DNA of 64,000 bases from Natrialbaceae archaeon AArc-T1-2. GTDB taxonomy: Archaea > Halobacteriota > Halobacteria > Halobacteriales > Natrialbaceae. The notes under the pieces are model-generated. The model was not told the DNA's origin. It searched no databases and saw nothing but the letters and a program-made list of their open reading frames with translations. The position numbers were made by a program, and so were the translations under genes. The stretch is from assembly GCF_030273315.1 (NCBI RefSeq), contig NZ_CP127175.1, positions 1-64,000 on the forward strand, written 5' to 3'. Shown piece after piece: positions 54,190 through 61,411 of the stretch (position 1 is the first letter of the stretch; each line of letters begins with the position of its first letter).

Positions 54190-55509
54190 ATGGAGGTCAT
54201 CCGCACCGTCAAGGTCAAACTCAACGTACCCGACCAGCGACGGGCCGACCTTCATCAAACCGCTGAGCAGTTCCGCTACTGCGCCAATCAAACCAGCGAG
54301 TGGGCCTGGCGCGACTCCTCGAACGAATACTGCGTTACCAGTAAATCAAAGGCCGAAGACGCACTCTACGACCGTCTTCGAGACGAAACCGACCTCACTT
54401 CCAACCTCGTCCAGAAGGGGATTCGGCGTGGTATTGAAGCGGTCAAAAGCGGTGTCGAAGCATGGAAACGAGGCGACCGCACCAGCCAACCATACTTCGA
54501 CGCGTGGAGTATTGTCTACGACAAGCGGAGCGCCACGTTCCACCGCGACCACGTATCCCTCTCGACCGTGAGTGGACGCGTCGAATGCGAGTACGTCCTC
54601 CCCGACAACACCGAGGGAACACCGATTGGTGACTACCTACTGAACGAAGACTTCGAGTTCCGAATGTCCACGCTTCAGTACGACCGATTCGAGGGCGCGT
54701 TCTACCTCCACGCCCGAATGAAACGCACCATACAAGACGGCGAAGACGAGCGTTCGAGTTCGGACACGCACAGCGAGAACTCAACAGTTCTCGGCGTGGA
54801 CTTGAACGTTGACGGCTACTTTGCCGTCACCAGCACAGGTGCGTTCATCGAATCAGCAGACTACATCAATCACCGTCGGCGTGAGTTCGAGAAAACACGC
54901 GGAAGTCTCCAAAAGACGGGCACGCGGTCGGCACATCTGACCATCCAGCAGATGAGCGACCGCGAACACCGCTGGATACAGGATGTCCTTCACTCGATTG
55001 CAAATGATATCCTCAGTGAAGCCCGTCGAGTGGACACAACCCACATCGCGTTCGAGAACCTGACGGGCATTCGAGACCGTATGGCGAACGCCAAGCGGTT
55101 CCACGCGTGGGCGTTCCGCCAACTCTACGACTACGTCGAGTACAAAGGCGAAGCTGAGGGAGTAACGGTTGAGCAGGTGAGTCCCGCGTACACGAGTCAG
55201 CGGTGTTCGAAGTGCGGGTGTACGCTGGAGGAGAATCGCCCGTCGAAACACGAGTTCTGCTGTCAAAAGTGCGGGTATGAACTCAACGCCGACTACAACG
55301 CGAGCAAGAATATTGCTCGCAAGCTCGCCAAGCGTCTCCACTCGGGGCAGAAGTCTCCGAGTGGAGGAGCCGCCTATCAACTGGCTCTAACGTCGGGGAC
55401 GCTGACCCTGAACGGCGATTTCCATACCTCCGACCGTGTGTCGGCAGAAGGGGAGTCCACCGACAAACCCCACCCTCAACGAGCGAGGTCGTCAGACCGA
55501 GCGAAGTAG
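54190..55509 (+). CDS. tnpB: TnpB RNA-guided nuclease (IS1341-type)
   Basis: The 439-aa protein is a complete TnpB: the N-terminal IRTVKVKLNVPDQRRADLHQTAEQFRYCANQTSEWAW, the RuvC-like catalytic Asp in VLGVDLNVDGYFAVTS (about 200), Glu in HIAFENLTGIRD (about 285), zinc finger CSKCGCTLEEN...CCQKCGYE, and the last Asp in LNADYNASKNIARKLA (about 375). It uses an RNA made from the element's own right end to cut DNA next to a short motif. There is no tnpA nearby. TATA-like CTAATAAAG precedes the start, so the message may be leaderless. Confidence 0.93.
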   Translation: MEVIRTVKVKLNVPDQRRADLHQTAEQFRYCANQTSEWAWRDSSNEYCVTSKSKAEDALYDRLRDETDLTSNLVQKGIRRGIEAVKSGVEAWKRGDRTSQPYFDAWSIVYDKRSATFHRDHVSLSTVSGRVECEYVLPDNTEGTPIGDYLLNEDFEFRMSTLQYDRFEGAFYLHARMKRTIQDGEDERSSSDTHSENSTVLGVDLNVDGYFAVTSTGAFIESADYINHRRREFEKTRGSLQKTGTRSAHLTIQQMSDREHRWIQDVLHSIANDILSEARRVDTTHIAFENLTGIRDRMANAKRFHAWAFRQLYDYVEYKGEAEGVTVEQVSPAYTSQRCSKCGCTLEENRPSKHEFCCQKCGYELNADYNASKNIARKLAKRLHSGQKSPSGGAAYQLALTSGTLTLNGDFHTSDRVSAEGESTDKPHPQRARSSDRAK

Positions 55510-55523
55510 GGTGGGGTAGTTGA
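55467..55523 (+). ncRNA. right end and likely omega-RNA 3' scaffold of tnpB at 54190
   Basis: A 10-bp perfect stem (55467-55476 with 55508-55517) encloses a smaller GGTC-GTCA-GACC hairpin. It overlaps the tnpB stop and ends in GTAGTTGA at 55516-55523. In IS605/IS1341 elements the guide RNA ends with such a hairpin and the guide is the flanking DNA after it, here starting near 55524. Confidence 0.5.
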
Positions 55524-55616
55524 TAGTCGCCGTTGGAAAACCGCGGACGAAAACGAACCTGGGCCAGATATTTGGATTGGGGGCAAATTTATTGGATTAG
55601 GCTGTGTACCATCGGT

Positions 55617-56141
55617 ATGGACGACTCACCCCGCGGCGTGAAAGCCTGGACGGAACAGACGACGGCCTTCGATCGAGTGCGTGCAATCGCACAGGCGATT
55701 GACCAGCCTCGAACGGCGGCGTACATCGCAACGGAGGCCGCAGTCTCGGAGACGACAGCACACGATCATCTCAAACGCCTCGTCGAGATGAGCGTCGTTC
55801 GAACGGTCTCGGGTGAGGATGCAACGCTGTACGAGCCCGATCCCCTTTATGCTCGGTTTCGGACACTACGCCGCCTCATTGACGAACACAGTCACGCAGA
55901 ACTGCTCGAGTTGAAGGCGGACGTACAACAGCAGATAGAGGCGTTCGAACAGCAGTACGACGTGACCTCCCCTACCGAACTCCGGGAACAGGCAGCAGAC
56001 GTAGCGACACCGGCGGAGACGATGCAACTCATGGAGGATGCGAGTGACTGGGAATTGAGCCACTACCATCTCTCCGTCGTCAATGACGCAATCGACAACT
56101 ACAGCGAGTATACTGGGTTGGACAGCCGCGTTCGCGTCTAG
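55617..56141 (+). CDS. wHTH transcription-regulator-like protein (DUF7342 type)
   Basis: The 174-aa protein has a clear HTH at about 25-75: VRAIAQAIDQPRTAAYIATEAAVSETTAHDHLKRLVEMSVVRTVSGEDATLYEPDP. A helical C-terminus follows (AELLELKADVQQQIEAFEQQYDV). It is followed after one base by the gene at 56143, so the two are an operon. ATG 55617 lies about 27 nt after TTTATTGG. The pairing is frequent in haloarchaea; the function is unknown, perhaps an autoregulated module. Confidence 0.75.
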   Translation: MDDSPRGVKAWTEQTTAFDRVRAIAQAIDQPRTAAYIATEAAVSETTAHDHLKRLVEMSVVRTVSGEDATLYEPDPLYARFRTLRRLIDEHSHAELLELKADVQQQIEAFEQQYDVTSPTELREQAADVATPAETMQLMEDASDWELSHYHLSVVNDAIDNYSEYTGLDSRVRV

Positions 56142-56142
56142 T

Positions 56143-56583
56143 ATGTATGCGTTCGACGGTGGCCACGAACCGCGCCGCGTGGCTCACGAAGCTTTACGAC
56201 AGATTCGGACGGAACTCTCCCGCCATCCCGCGATCACTGGTGTCGAAGGACTCCCACACGATACGCTTCACAAGGAGTTGCGAGCAACCGTCGATCCAGC
56301 ATTTATCGGGGCAGATACACCGAAGGGGACGTTGACCGTCCGATGGATCGTGGGCGATCCTGCTGATCCACCCCGGTTCATATTCCATTTTTCAGATGAG
56401 TCGGGTTTCGACTGTGGGTGGCATCACCACGAGCAGGATCATGTTGATGGCTGGGGGCACTTCCAAGAGCGAGAACACGAGCAAGACGAGTACACCTATC
56501 GGGCGTTCCAGTTCGGTAGCACGGAGCCCTCACGAGTCGTTTGGGAAGTCCTCGACGAACTCCAGACCGTTCTTCAAGAGTGA
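56143..56583 (+). CDS. conserved partner protein of the wHTH gene
   Basis: The 146-aa protein reads FDGGHEPRRVAHEALRQIRTELSRHPAITGVEG..LHKELRATVDPAFIGADTPKGTLTVRWIVGDPADPPRFIFHFSDESGFDCGWHHHEQDHVDGWGHFQEREH. The run of His in CGWHHHEQDHVDGWGHFQ could bind a metal. It starts one base after the preceding stop. No named activity is known to me; a toxin-like or nuclease-like partner of the HTH protein is possible. It ends 24 nt from the 3' remnant of the split gene. Confidence 0.7.
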   Translation: MYAFDGGHEPRRVAHEALRQIRTELSRHPAITGVEGLPHDTLHKELRATVDPAFIGADTPKGTLTVRWIVGDPADPPRFIFHFSDESGFDCGWHHHEQDHVDGWGHFQEREHEQDEYTYRAFQFGSTEPSRVVWEVLDELQTVLQE

Positions 56584-56607
56584 CCTGCTCGCCTGTCACT
56601 CCCGACG

Positions 56608-56816
56608 TCAGCCCCGATACGCACAGACGCCGGTCCGCGGGGAGTTGACGTTCGGGAGGTATTGCGGGCGCTCACAGTCGTCTTCGTGGTCGGTCGCACA
56701 CGCGTCACACATCCAGGCGCCTGGCCCGCGTTGCCACAGACAGGTCTGACAGACCGTCGTCGCCGGCTCCCCGCAGTTTCCACACTCGATCTCTGGGGGA
56801 CTGTTTCGTGCCAGGA
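56608..56816 (-). pseudogene. 3' part of the split pRiA4b-ORF3-like gene
   Basis: On the minus strand this reads LARNSPPEIECGNCGEPATTVC, then QTCLWQRGPGAWMCDACATDHEDDCERPQYLPNVN and ...TGVCAYRG, ending in TGA at 56608-56610. The zinc-ribbon-like Cys pairs (CGNC, CQTC, CDAC) form the usual C-terminus of haloarchaeal pRiA4b-ORF3 proteins. Its N-terminal part lies at 58498-59011, the two pieces being separated by a TnpB element. Confidence 0.85.
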
Positions 56817-56819
56817 GCG

Positions 56820-58112
56820 TCAGCTACCAACGGCTGAAGCCGTTGGCTTGTCGGTGGACTCCCGTTCTGCCGACACGTAGGCGTCGGACGCCACTTCAGT
56901 AGCGTTCACGGTCATCGTCCCCGACTTCAGGGCGTACTGACAGAACGCCCCTCCAGCGGGGGACTTCTGCCCTCGCTGGAGTTTGAGTGCGAGTTTCCGG
57001 GCAACGTTTTTCGCTGCGTTGTAGTCGGCGTTCACCGAGTACGAACAGTCGAGACACTGGAAGTGCTGGCCGTCACGATTCTCTTCGAGCGTACAGCCAC
57101 ACTTCGAGCATTGTTGGCTGGTGTAGGATGGGTCGACTGTTTCGACCACGATGCCAGCCAATTCTGCCTTGTATTCGGTCTGTTCTTGCAGTTCGCGGAA
57201 CGCCCACTGCTGAAACTTCTTGCCGTCGCTGATACGCGCTCGAATCTGCTCCAAGTCTTCGAAGGCGATGTGCGTACAGCCGTGGCGCTTGGCTTCCGCG
57301 ACGATCTCTTTGGAACACTGGTGTAGGTAGTCTCTACTCCAGCGACCGAACCTGTCGTCAATGCGCTGGAACGTTAGGTGGGCACTCCGTGTCCCAGTCT
57401 GTTGCAGGCTGGCCCGCCGTTTCTCGAACTCGCGGCGCTGGTGGTTGAGGTAGTCGGCGTTCCCGACGAATGCACCCGTTGAGGTCACTGCAATGTGGTC
57501 ATCAACGTTGCAGTCCACGCCAAGCACTCTCGAATGCTCGGCTTTCTCAGGACTGCTCACGTCGAGTTCCCGTTCCATTGCAGCGTGCAGGTAGAACTCG
57601 TCGGCTTCGCTGTCGTAGTGGACGGTGCTGGTCGAAAAGGAGTAGTCGTCGTTCAGCAAGTACTCGCCGTGTGGTGTCCCGGCAGGGTCGTCAGGTAGGT
57701 CGTATTCGCATTCGACTCTGCCGTTGACGGTGGCGAGACTTATTTTGTCGCGGTAGTAGGTGGCGGCTCGCTTGTCGTAGACAATGCTGAACGTGTCGTA
57801 CTCTGGCTTGCTGGTGTTCTCGCCGTCAGCAAGCCGGTCAACGCAGTTGTCGATGTCGTCGGTGGCGCGTTTGATAGCCTTCTGGACGAGGTTCGCGTGC
57901 AGGTAGTCTGTTTCTTCACGAAGGTCGTCGTAGATGGCGTCTTCGGCTTCGCTCTTGCTGGTCACGCAGTCCTCGTCGGGGTAGCGCCACGCCCAGTCTG
58001 CGGTGCGGTTCGCGCAGTACTGGAATTTGTCGTTGGTGGCGTGGAGGTCACTCTTGCGGTCGTCAGGTACGTCCAGACGGACGCGAACCGTTCGAGTCAC
58101 CTCCCACGCCAT
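56820..58112 (-). CDS. tnpB: TnpB RNA-guided nuclease (IS1341-type), second copy
   Basis: The 430-aa protein carries all TnpB landmarks: RTVRVRLDVPDDRKSDLHATNDKFQYCANRTADWAW, RuvC Asp in VLGVDCNVDDHIAVTS, Glu in HIAFEDLEQIRARI, zinc finger CSKCGCTLEEN...CLDCSYS and Asp in VNADYNAAKNVARKLAL. It differs enough from the copy at 54190 to be an independent element. ATG 58112 is used. TATA-like TAATAAAG lies about 27-30 nt before it. Intact, so it could still cut or protect its site. Confidence 0.92.
   Translation of the reverse strand: MAWEVTRTVRVRLDVPDDRKSDLHATNDKFQYCANRTADWAWRYPDEDCVTSKSEAEDAIYDDLREETDYLHANLVQKAIKRATDDIDNCVDRLADGENTSKPEYDTFSIVYDKRAATYYRDKISLATVNGRVECEYDLPDDPAGTPHGEYLLNDDYSFSTSTVHYDSEADEFYLHAAMERELDVSSPEKAEHSRVLGVDCNVDDHIAVTSTGAFVGNADYLNHQRREFEKRRASLQQTGTRSAHLTFQRIDDRFGRWSRDYLHQCSKEIVAEAKRHGCTHIAFEDLEQIRARISDGKKFQQWAFRELQEQTEYKAELAGIVVETVDPSYTSQQCSKCGCTLEENRDGQHFQCLDCSYSVNADYNAAKNVARKLALKLQRGQKSPAGGAFCQYALKSGTMTVNATEVASDAYVSAERESTDKPTASAVGS
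56827..56846 (-). ncRNA. right-end hairpin, likely omega-RNA 3' stem of tnpB at 56820
   Basis: CCAACGGC and GCCGTTGG pair perfectly around a 4-nt loop, just before GGTAGCTGA and the end of the element. The element-encoded guide RNA would end here, and the guide would read TCCTGGCACGAAACAG from the split gene. Confidence 0.5.
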
Positions 58113-58231
58113 GTACGTCACAGTAATGGCTACTCTTTATTAATATTTACCACAGCGTTAGGGAGTCGGCAATGCTGTGTTCGGTGGATCGTTTCGCGGA
58201 GCTTACGCGCTTCCTCCCACCGCTAAAGCGG

Positions 58232-58476
58232 CTGTCTCTTACCCATAAGTTCGTCGAGTCCCAAACGGCTGTTTCAGACTCTGCCGAACCCGATATTCAA
58301 TCTGAAGATCGATGCGAGGAGAGATTCAGGCGCTGATATCGGCGGTGGGAGGCTACTGAATGCTGGTAAGCGAGATCACCAAAATCGTTTCACAAGCGTG
58401 TTGCATCTGTAGATATCAGGATTTTCGGTCGGTTTCATCGATCTCGATACCGACTCAATTTGTGGGTAAGAGACAG
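58232..58476. mobile_element. 245-bp MITE with 11-bp target-site duplication
   Basis: CTGTCTCTTACCCA at 58232-58245 and its exact complement at 58463-58476 are the ends. CGCTAAAGCGG flanks both sides (58221-58231 and 58477-58487), an 11-bp direct repeat as made by IS4-family transposases. The interior has no gene. The ends start with CTGTCTCTTA, as do the Tn5/IS50-type ends of the IS4 family. Confidence 0.85.
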
Positions 58477-58497
58477 CGCTAAAGCGGGTGGGCTTCC

Positions 58498-59011
58498 GCG
58501 CTGTTACCGCTGTGACCCCCTCCACTCCCGTCTCGACGGCGTCGGTTCCCCGCTTCTCGAGGCTCTCGATCGACCAGTCGCCGATGTCGACGACCCGGAT
58601 CTCGAGTGCCGTCGTCGAGCCGAAGTCGTACTCGTAGGAAAACTCCTCGCCGGTCGTCGCCTCGAGGACGGATTCAATAGCGACGTCCATCGAGTGTCGC
58701 CCACCGCCGATCCCGTAGGCCGGCGTCTGGTCGTCGTAGGGCTTCTCGTATCGCGTGTTCTCGATCGTGAACGCGCTCATGTGGCCACAGCACTCGAGCC
58801 AGAACGCCCGGAGGAACGCATCGAGACTCGAGAGCGTCGTCTCCGCGTCGACCACGAGATGGAGCCAGTAGTCAGATCGTCGTGCGCCGGCGATCCGAAG
58901 GTGAAACGCCGTTCCGCTCCCGTCTCCCTCCGGCAGACACGTCCGGAGGTGGCGCGACATCCCGCGTTTCGTGTAGGTCTCTCCACAGAGGTAACAATCT
59001 CCGTCAGTCAT
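58498..59011 (-). pseudogene. 5' part of the split pRiA4b-ORF3-like gene
   Basis: The fragment starts MTDGDCYLCGETYTKRGMSRHLRTCLPEG (zinc-finger-like) and contains the ORF-3 core AFHLRIAGARRSDYWLHLVVDAETTLSSLDAFLRAFWLECCGHMSAF, then EEFSYEYDFGSTTALEIRVVD, and reaches GVEGVTAVTA. After 58498 the frame reads 40 residues of TnpB left end and MITE to a stop at 58376. The rest of the gene is at 56608-56816. It starts 3 nt after the KTSC gene, so it was the second gene of that operon. Confidence 0.85.
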
Positions 59012-59014
59012 GGG

Positions 59015-59224
59015 TTACCGAACTCGGACGTAACTCAGATCTCGAATGTGTCGGTTGAAGTACCGCCCGAGGGAATTGGCCGCCAGGAACTCGCGATAGA
59101 TCTCCTCGGAGACGTCCCTGTACTGGTATATTCGTCCGTTCTGGAGTTCGACCTCCAGAACCTCTTCGTCCGGGTCGTAGCCGACGCTGTTGACCAGCGA
59201 CGACGAGACCGATTCTCGGTCCAT
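59015..59224 (-). CDS. KTSC-domain protein
   Basis: The 69-aa protein is almost entirely a KTSC domain: VSSSLVNSVGYDPDEEVLEVELQNGRIYQYRDVSEEIYREFLAANSLGRYFNRHIRDLSYVRV. The domain is named after a lysyl-tRNA-synthetase-associated module and is often found alone; its ligand is not known. It is the first gene of a two-gene operon with the split pRiA4b-like gene. Confidence 0.85.
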   Translation of the reverse strand: MDRESVSSSLVNSVGYDPDEEVLEVELQNGRIYQYRDVSEEIYREFLAANSLGRYFNRHIRDLSYVRVR

Positions 59225-59336
59225 ACGCGCGAATCCGTGAGCGGACCACTTAGTACGTCGCCCGTGTGCTCGAGGTCAAGTCCCGAAACCAGATTCCAGC
59301 GTGCTCGCCCTCTCATACGGATCGTTATAACGTTTT

Positions 59337-59372
59337 ACCGGTGATCGCTTCCCCGTTCGAGCGATCACCGGT
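59337..59372 (-). terminator. perfect 13-bp hairpin downstream of the gene at 59394
   Basis: ACCGGTGATCGCT (59337-59349) pairs exactly with 59360-59372 around a 10-nt loop. It starts 22 nt after the minus-strand stop at 59394, and a short T-run (minus strand: AAAAC on the far side) is weak. It may end transcription or protect the mRNA 3' end. Confidence 0.5.
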
Positions 59373-59393
59373 GAAGAATCATACCAGACCGTA

Positions 59394-60443
59394 TCACAGC
59401 ACGAGATCCCCGAGCGTCCACTCTTGGGGCAGTTCCGCCTCGAGGCCGACCTCGACGACCAGCTCTCGGAGTTGCTCGCGCACGTCGGGGTCCCACTCGA
59501 GTCCCGCTTCCCCGAGGTCGGGATACACCGCCTCCCAGTCCCAGTGATCGCCCGATTCGGGGTACCGGCTCCGTTCGACCGCACCGATACCACGCAATGC
59601 CGTGGCCGGATCGGAGACGACCCCAGCGGCGAACACCTCCTCGAGGAGTGTGACCGCCGCCCGCTGGTCGGCGTGGACGGCGTGTTCGACAGCACCGCCG
59701 AACCAGATGTCGTACTCGCCGTCGACGAGCGCCTGCAGGCTCGCCTCGACGGGATGGTCGGGGTGGCCGATCCCCCAGCCGTAGCTCATCGACTCGATCC
59801 AGGCACCGGTGTCGTCCGGACTGCGATGAAACGCGAGCTGGAACTCGAGTGCGCGTTCGGGAATTGCCTCGACGCCGTCCTCGAGTCGGGTTCGAACCAG
59901 TTGCTGGCCGGTGACGGTCGTGAGAACGTGGCCGATGTAGGGGTACTCTTCGACGTCACTGCGTTCTGGGTAGGCTCCGTCGGGGACGTCGGCGTAGGTC
60001 TCGAGGTCGAACGTGGCCGTCGGCCAGTACGCCTCGAGGACGTCGAGCAGGAACGGCCAGCCGTTCGCCTGGGTCGCTTCCTCGAGTGCGGTACCCGCCT
60101 GTTCGCCGAACACGCGGCGAAAGCCCTCGTAGTGGTCGTCCTCGCCGCGACGTCGGCTCTCCCACTCCTCGGCGAGGTGGCGCTCGTAGTAGGCGAGCGC
60201 CTCGTGGACGGCACCGAGGTTGGCCGCGCCGGCACGCTCGAGTGCGTCGGTCAGTTCCGCCGACGCCGCTCGCCTGGCCGCCAGATTCTCTTCGCGTTCG
60301 AGTTTTCGGATCCTGGCCATGTGCTCGTCCCGTTCTTTCTCCCACGCGCTCGCGGCGTCGTCCTCCTCGTCCGGACAGTCGTGCATCCGAAGTGCCGAGA
60401 GCGTCTCGAACGTTTCGCCACAGGCTTTACATGTTCGCGTCAT
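59394..60443 (-). CDS. hypothetical protein with N-terminal C2H2-like finger
   Basis: The 349-aa protein starts TRTCKACGETFETLSALRMHDCPDEEDD, a C2H2-type finger (CxxC...HxC). A charged helical region follows (EKERDEHMARIRKLEREENLAARRAASAELTDAL), then a globular acidic domain with FGEQAGTALEEATQANGWPFLLDVLEAYW and HPVEASLQALVDGEYDIWFGGAVEHAVHADQRAAVTLLEEVF. No family name comes to mind for the large domain. It is a single gene with its own 3' hairpin. Confidence 0.55.
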   Translation of the reverse strand: MTRTCKACGETFETLSALRMHDCPDEEDDAASAWEKERDEHMARIRKLEREENLAARRAASAELTDALERAGAANLGAVHEALAYYERHLAEEWESRRRGEDDHYEGFRRVFGEQAGTALEEATQANGWPFLLDVLEAYWPTATFDLETYADVPDGAYPERSDVEEYPYIGHVLTTVTGQQLVRTRLEDGVEAIPERALEFQLAFHRSPDDTGAWIESMSYGWGIGHPDHPVEASLQALVDGEYDIWFGGAVEHAVHADQRAAVTLLEEVFAAGVVSDPATALRGIGAVERSRYPESGDHWDWEAVYPDLGEAGLEWDPDVREQLRELVVEVGLEAELPQEWTLGDLVL

Positions 60444-60489
60444 TTGTTACTGTTGACACAGTCTCAAGAATATAATTTCAATTTTTGCC

Positions 60490-60993
60490 TTACTCGAATA
60501 GACTTGACGCCTGGCGGACGTATGCGTTTCCGTTCCAGCTTCGCTGCTCGGCAATCTCTTCGAGCATGGCCTTCGCCGCTGATTTCGATAGTTCACCGTG
60601 AACGACGAACGCTTTCAGAAGACGAGGCGTCGTAACGAGCTGCGCATTGGAGAGCGACGCATGAATGAGTGCGAGCTGGGTGTATTCGTCACAGTAAAAA
60701 AATGCTGCGTTGATCCGCTCAGCTAGTTGCACTGCTGCGTTTTCTCCGTCGTCGAGTGGGAAGTCCGGATCGAGGTCGACGGACCGAACTGTCAGCCGTT
60801 CGCGCTCGTCGAGTATCGTCTTTGCCGCTGTTCCGTGTCCATCTTCGTACTGTGCGGTCGTCTCGAGTTCGCCGAGTACTTCTTCGGGAACAGTGACGTC
60901 GTATCCGTCGAGAAGCGTCGGGAGGGCGATCCGACGTGCGTCCTCGGTACTCGCAATGCTGACGAGCGCGGACGTGTCTGCGACGAGGTTCAT
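60490..60993 (-). CDS. PIN-domain toxin
   Basis: The 167-aa protein starts MNLVADTSALVSIASTEDARRIALPTLL with the PIN Asp (about 6), then TVPEEVLGELETTAQYEDGHG (Glu), PLDDGENAAVQLAERINAAFFYCDEYTQLALIHASL with the further acids, and a helical end. It would act as a ribonuclease toxin. Its start overlaps the antitoxin stop by 4 nt, so the two are coupled. It belongs to a different PIN subgroup from the one at 33308. Confidence 0.8.
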   Translation of the reverse strand: MNLVADTSALVSIASTEDARRIALPTLLDGYDVTVPEEVLGELETTAQYEDGHGTAAKTILDERERLTVRSVDLDPDFPLDDGENAAVQLAERINAAFFYCDEYTQLALIHASLSNAQLVTTPRLLKAFVVHGELSKSAAKAMLEEIAEQRSWNGNAYVRQASSLFE

Positions 60994-61301
60994 TCACTGA
61001 GTGCATCAGCGAGCTCGTCGCTGAGTTGCTCGTTCGTCAGCTGATGTTTGAGTAGTCGGAAGTTCTGGGCTGTCTCCACACCAACGATCGCTTTCACCTG
61101 ATCGAACTCGAGTCGGTCCTCATAGTACGCGTTTGCAATCGCTTGCCGGACCCGTTCTTCGTCGCTCGCGTTCGCAAGGTACTCACGAAGGGCTTCGACG
61201 AGTACGTCCGTTCGGTTCTTCTCCTCTGCGATCGCGAGTGCATCGGCCTGCTCGATCAACCGTTCGGGCGCACGGAAATGGACGCGGGTACTCGAACTCA
61301 T
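60990..61301 (-). CDS. ribbon-helix-helix antitoxin
   Basis: The 103-aa protein starts MSSSTRVHFRAPERLIEQADALAIAEEKNRTDVLVEALREYLANASD, a ribbon-helix-helix DNA-binding domain. A C-terminal part (DRLEFDQVKAIVGVETAQNFRLLKHQLTNEQLSDELADAL) probably binds the PIN toxin. ATG 61301 is chosen over an upstream start at 61325. It lies first in the operon, as antitoxins usually do. Confidence 0.85.
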   Translation of the reverse strand: MSSSTRVHFRAPERLIEQADALAIAEEKNRTDVLVEALREYLANASDEERVRQAIANAYYEDRLEFDQVKAIVGVETAQNFRLLKHQLTNEQLSDELADALSE

Positions 61302-61411
61302 TACGCACACATTGTGCACACACACGCGTAATTCTGTCGGTATACCGTGTGCCCTCGCTGGGCCAATGCCACCGCGGTGAGAACACTGGGGACCGTGATA
61401 GCAGAAGAGAC

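Larger units (their letters stand above)
56819..58497 (-). mobile_element. IS1341-type (tnpB-only) element interrupting a gene
   Basis: Joining the flanks (...GTAACAGCGC and TCCTGGCACG... on the minus strand) restores an open frame, which sets the element's limits to within a few bases. The right end is the TnpB stop in GGTAGCTGA; the left end holds a CCCACCGCT...AGCGGGTGGG palindrome now split by the MITE at 58232-58476. No tnpA is present. Confidence 0.8.

Noticed and set aside
59424-60635. 403-aa plus-strand frame opposite the C2H2-like gene
   Set aside because: Antisense shadow; the minus frame has a finger motif, acidic composition and a sensible start and 3' hairpin.
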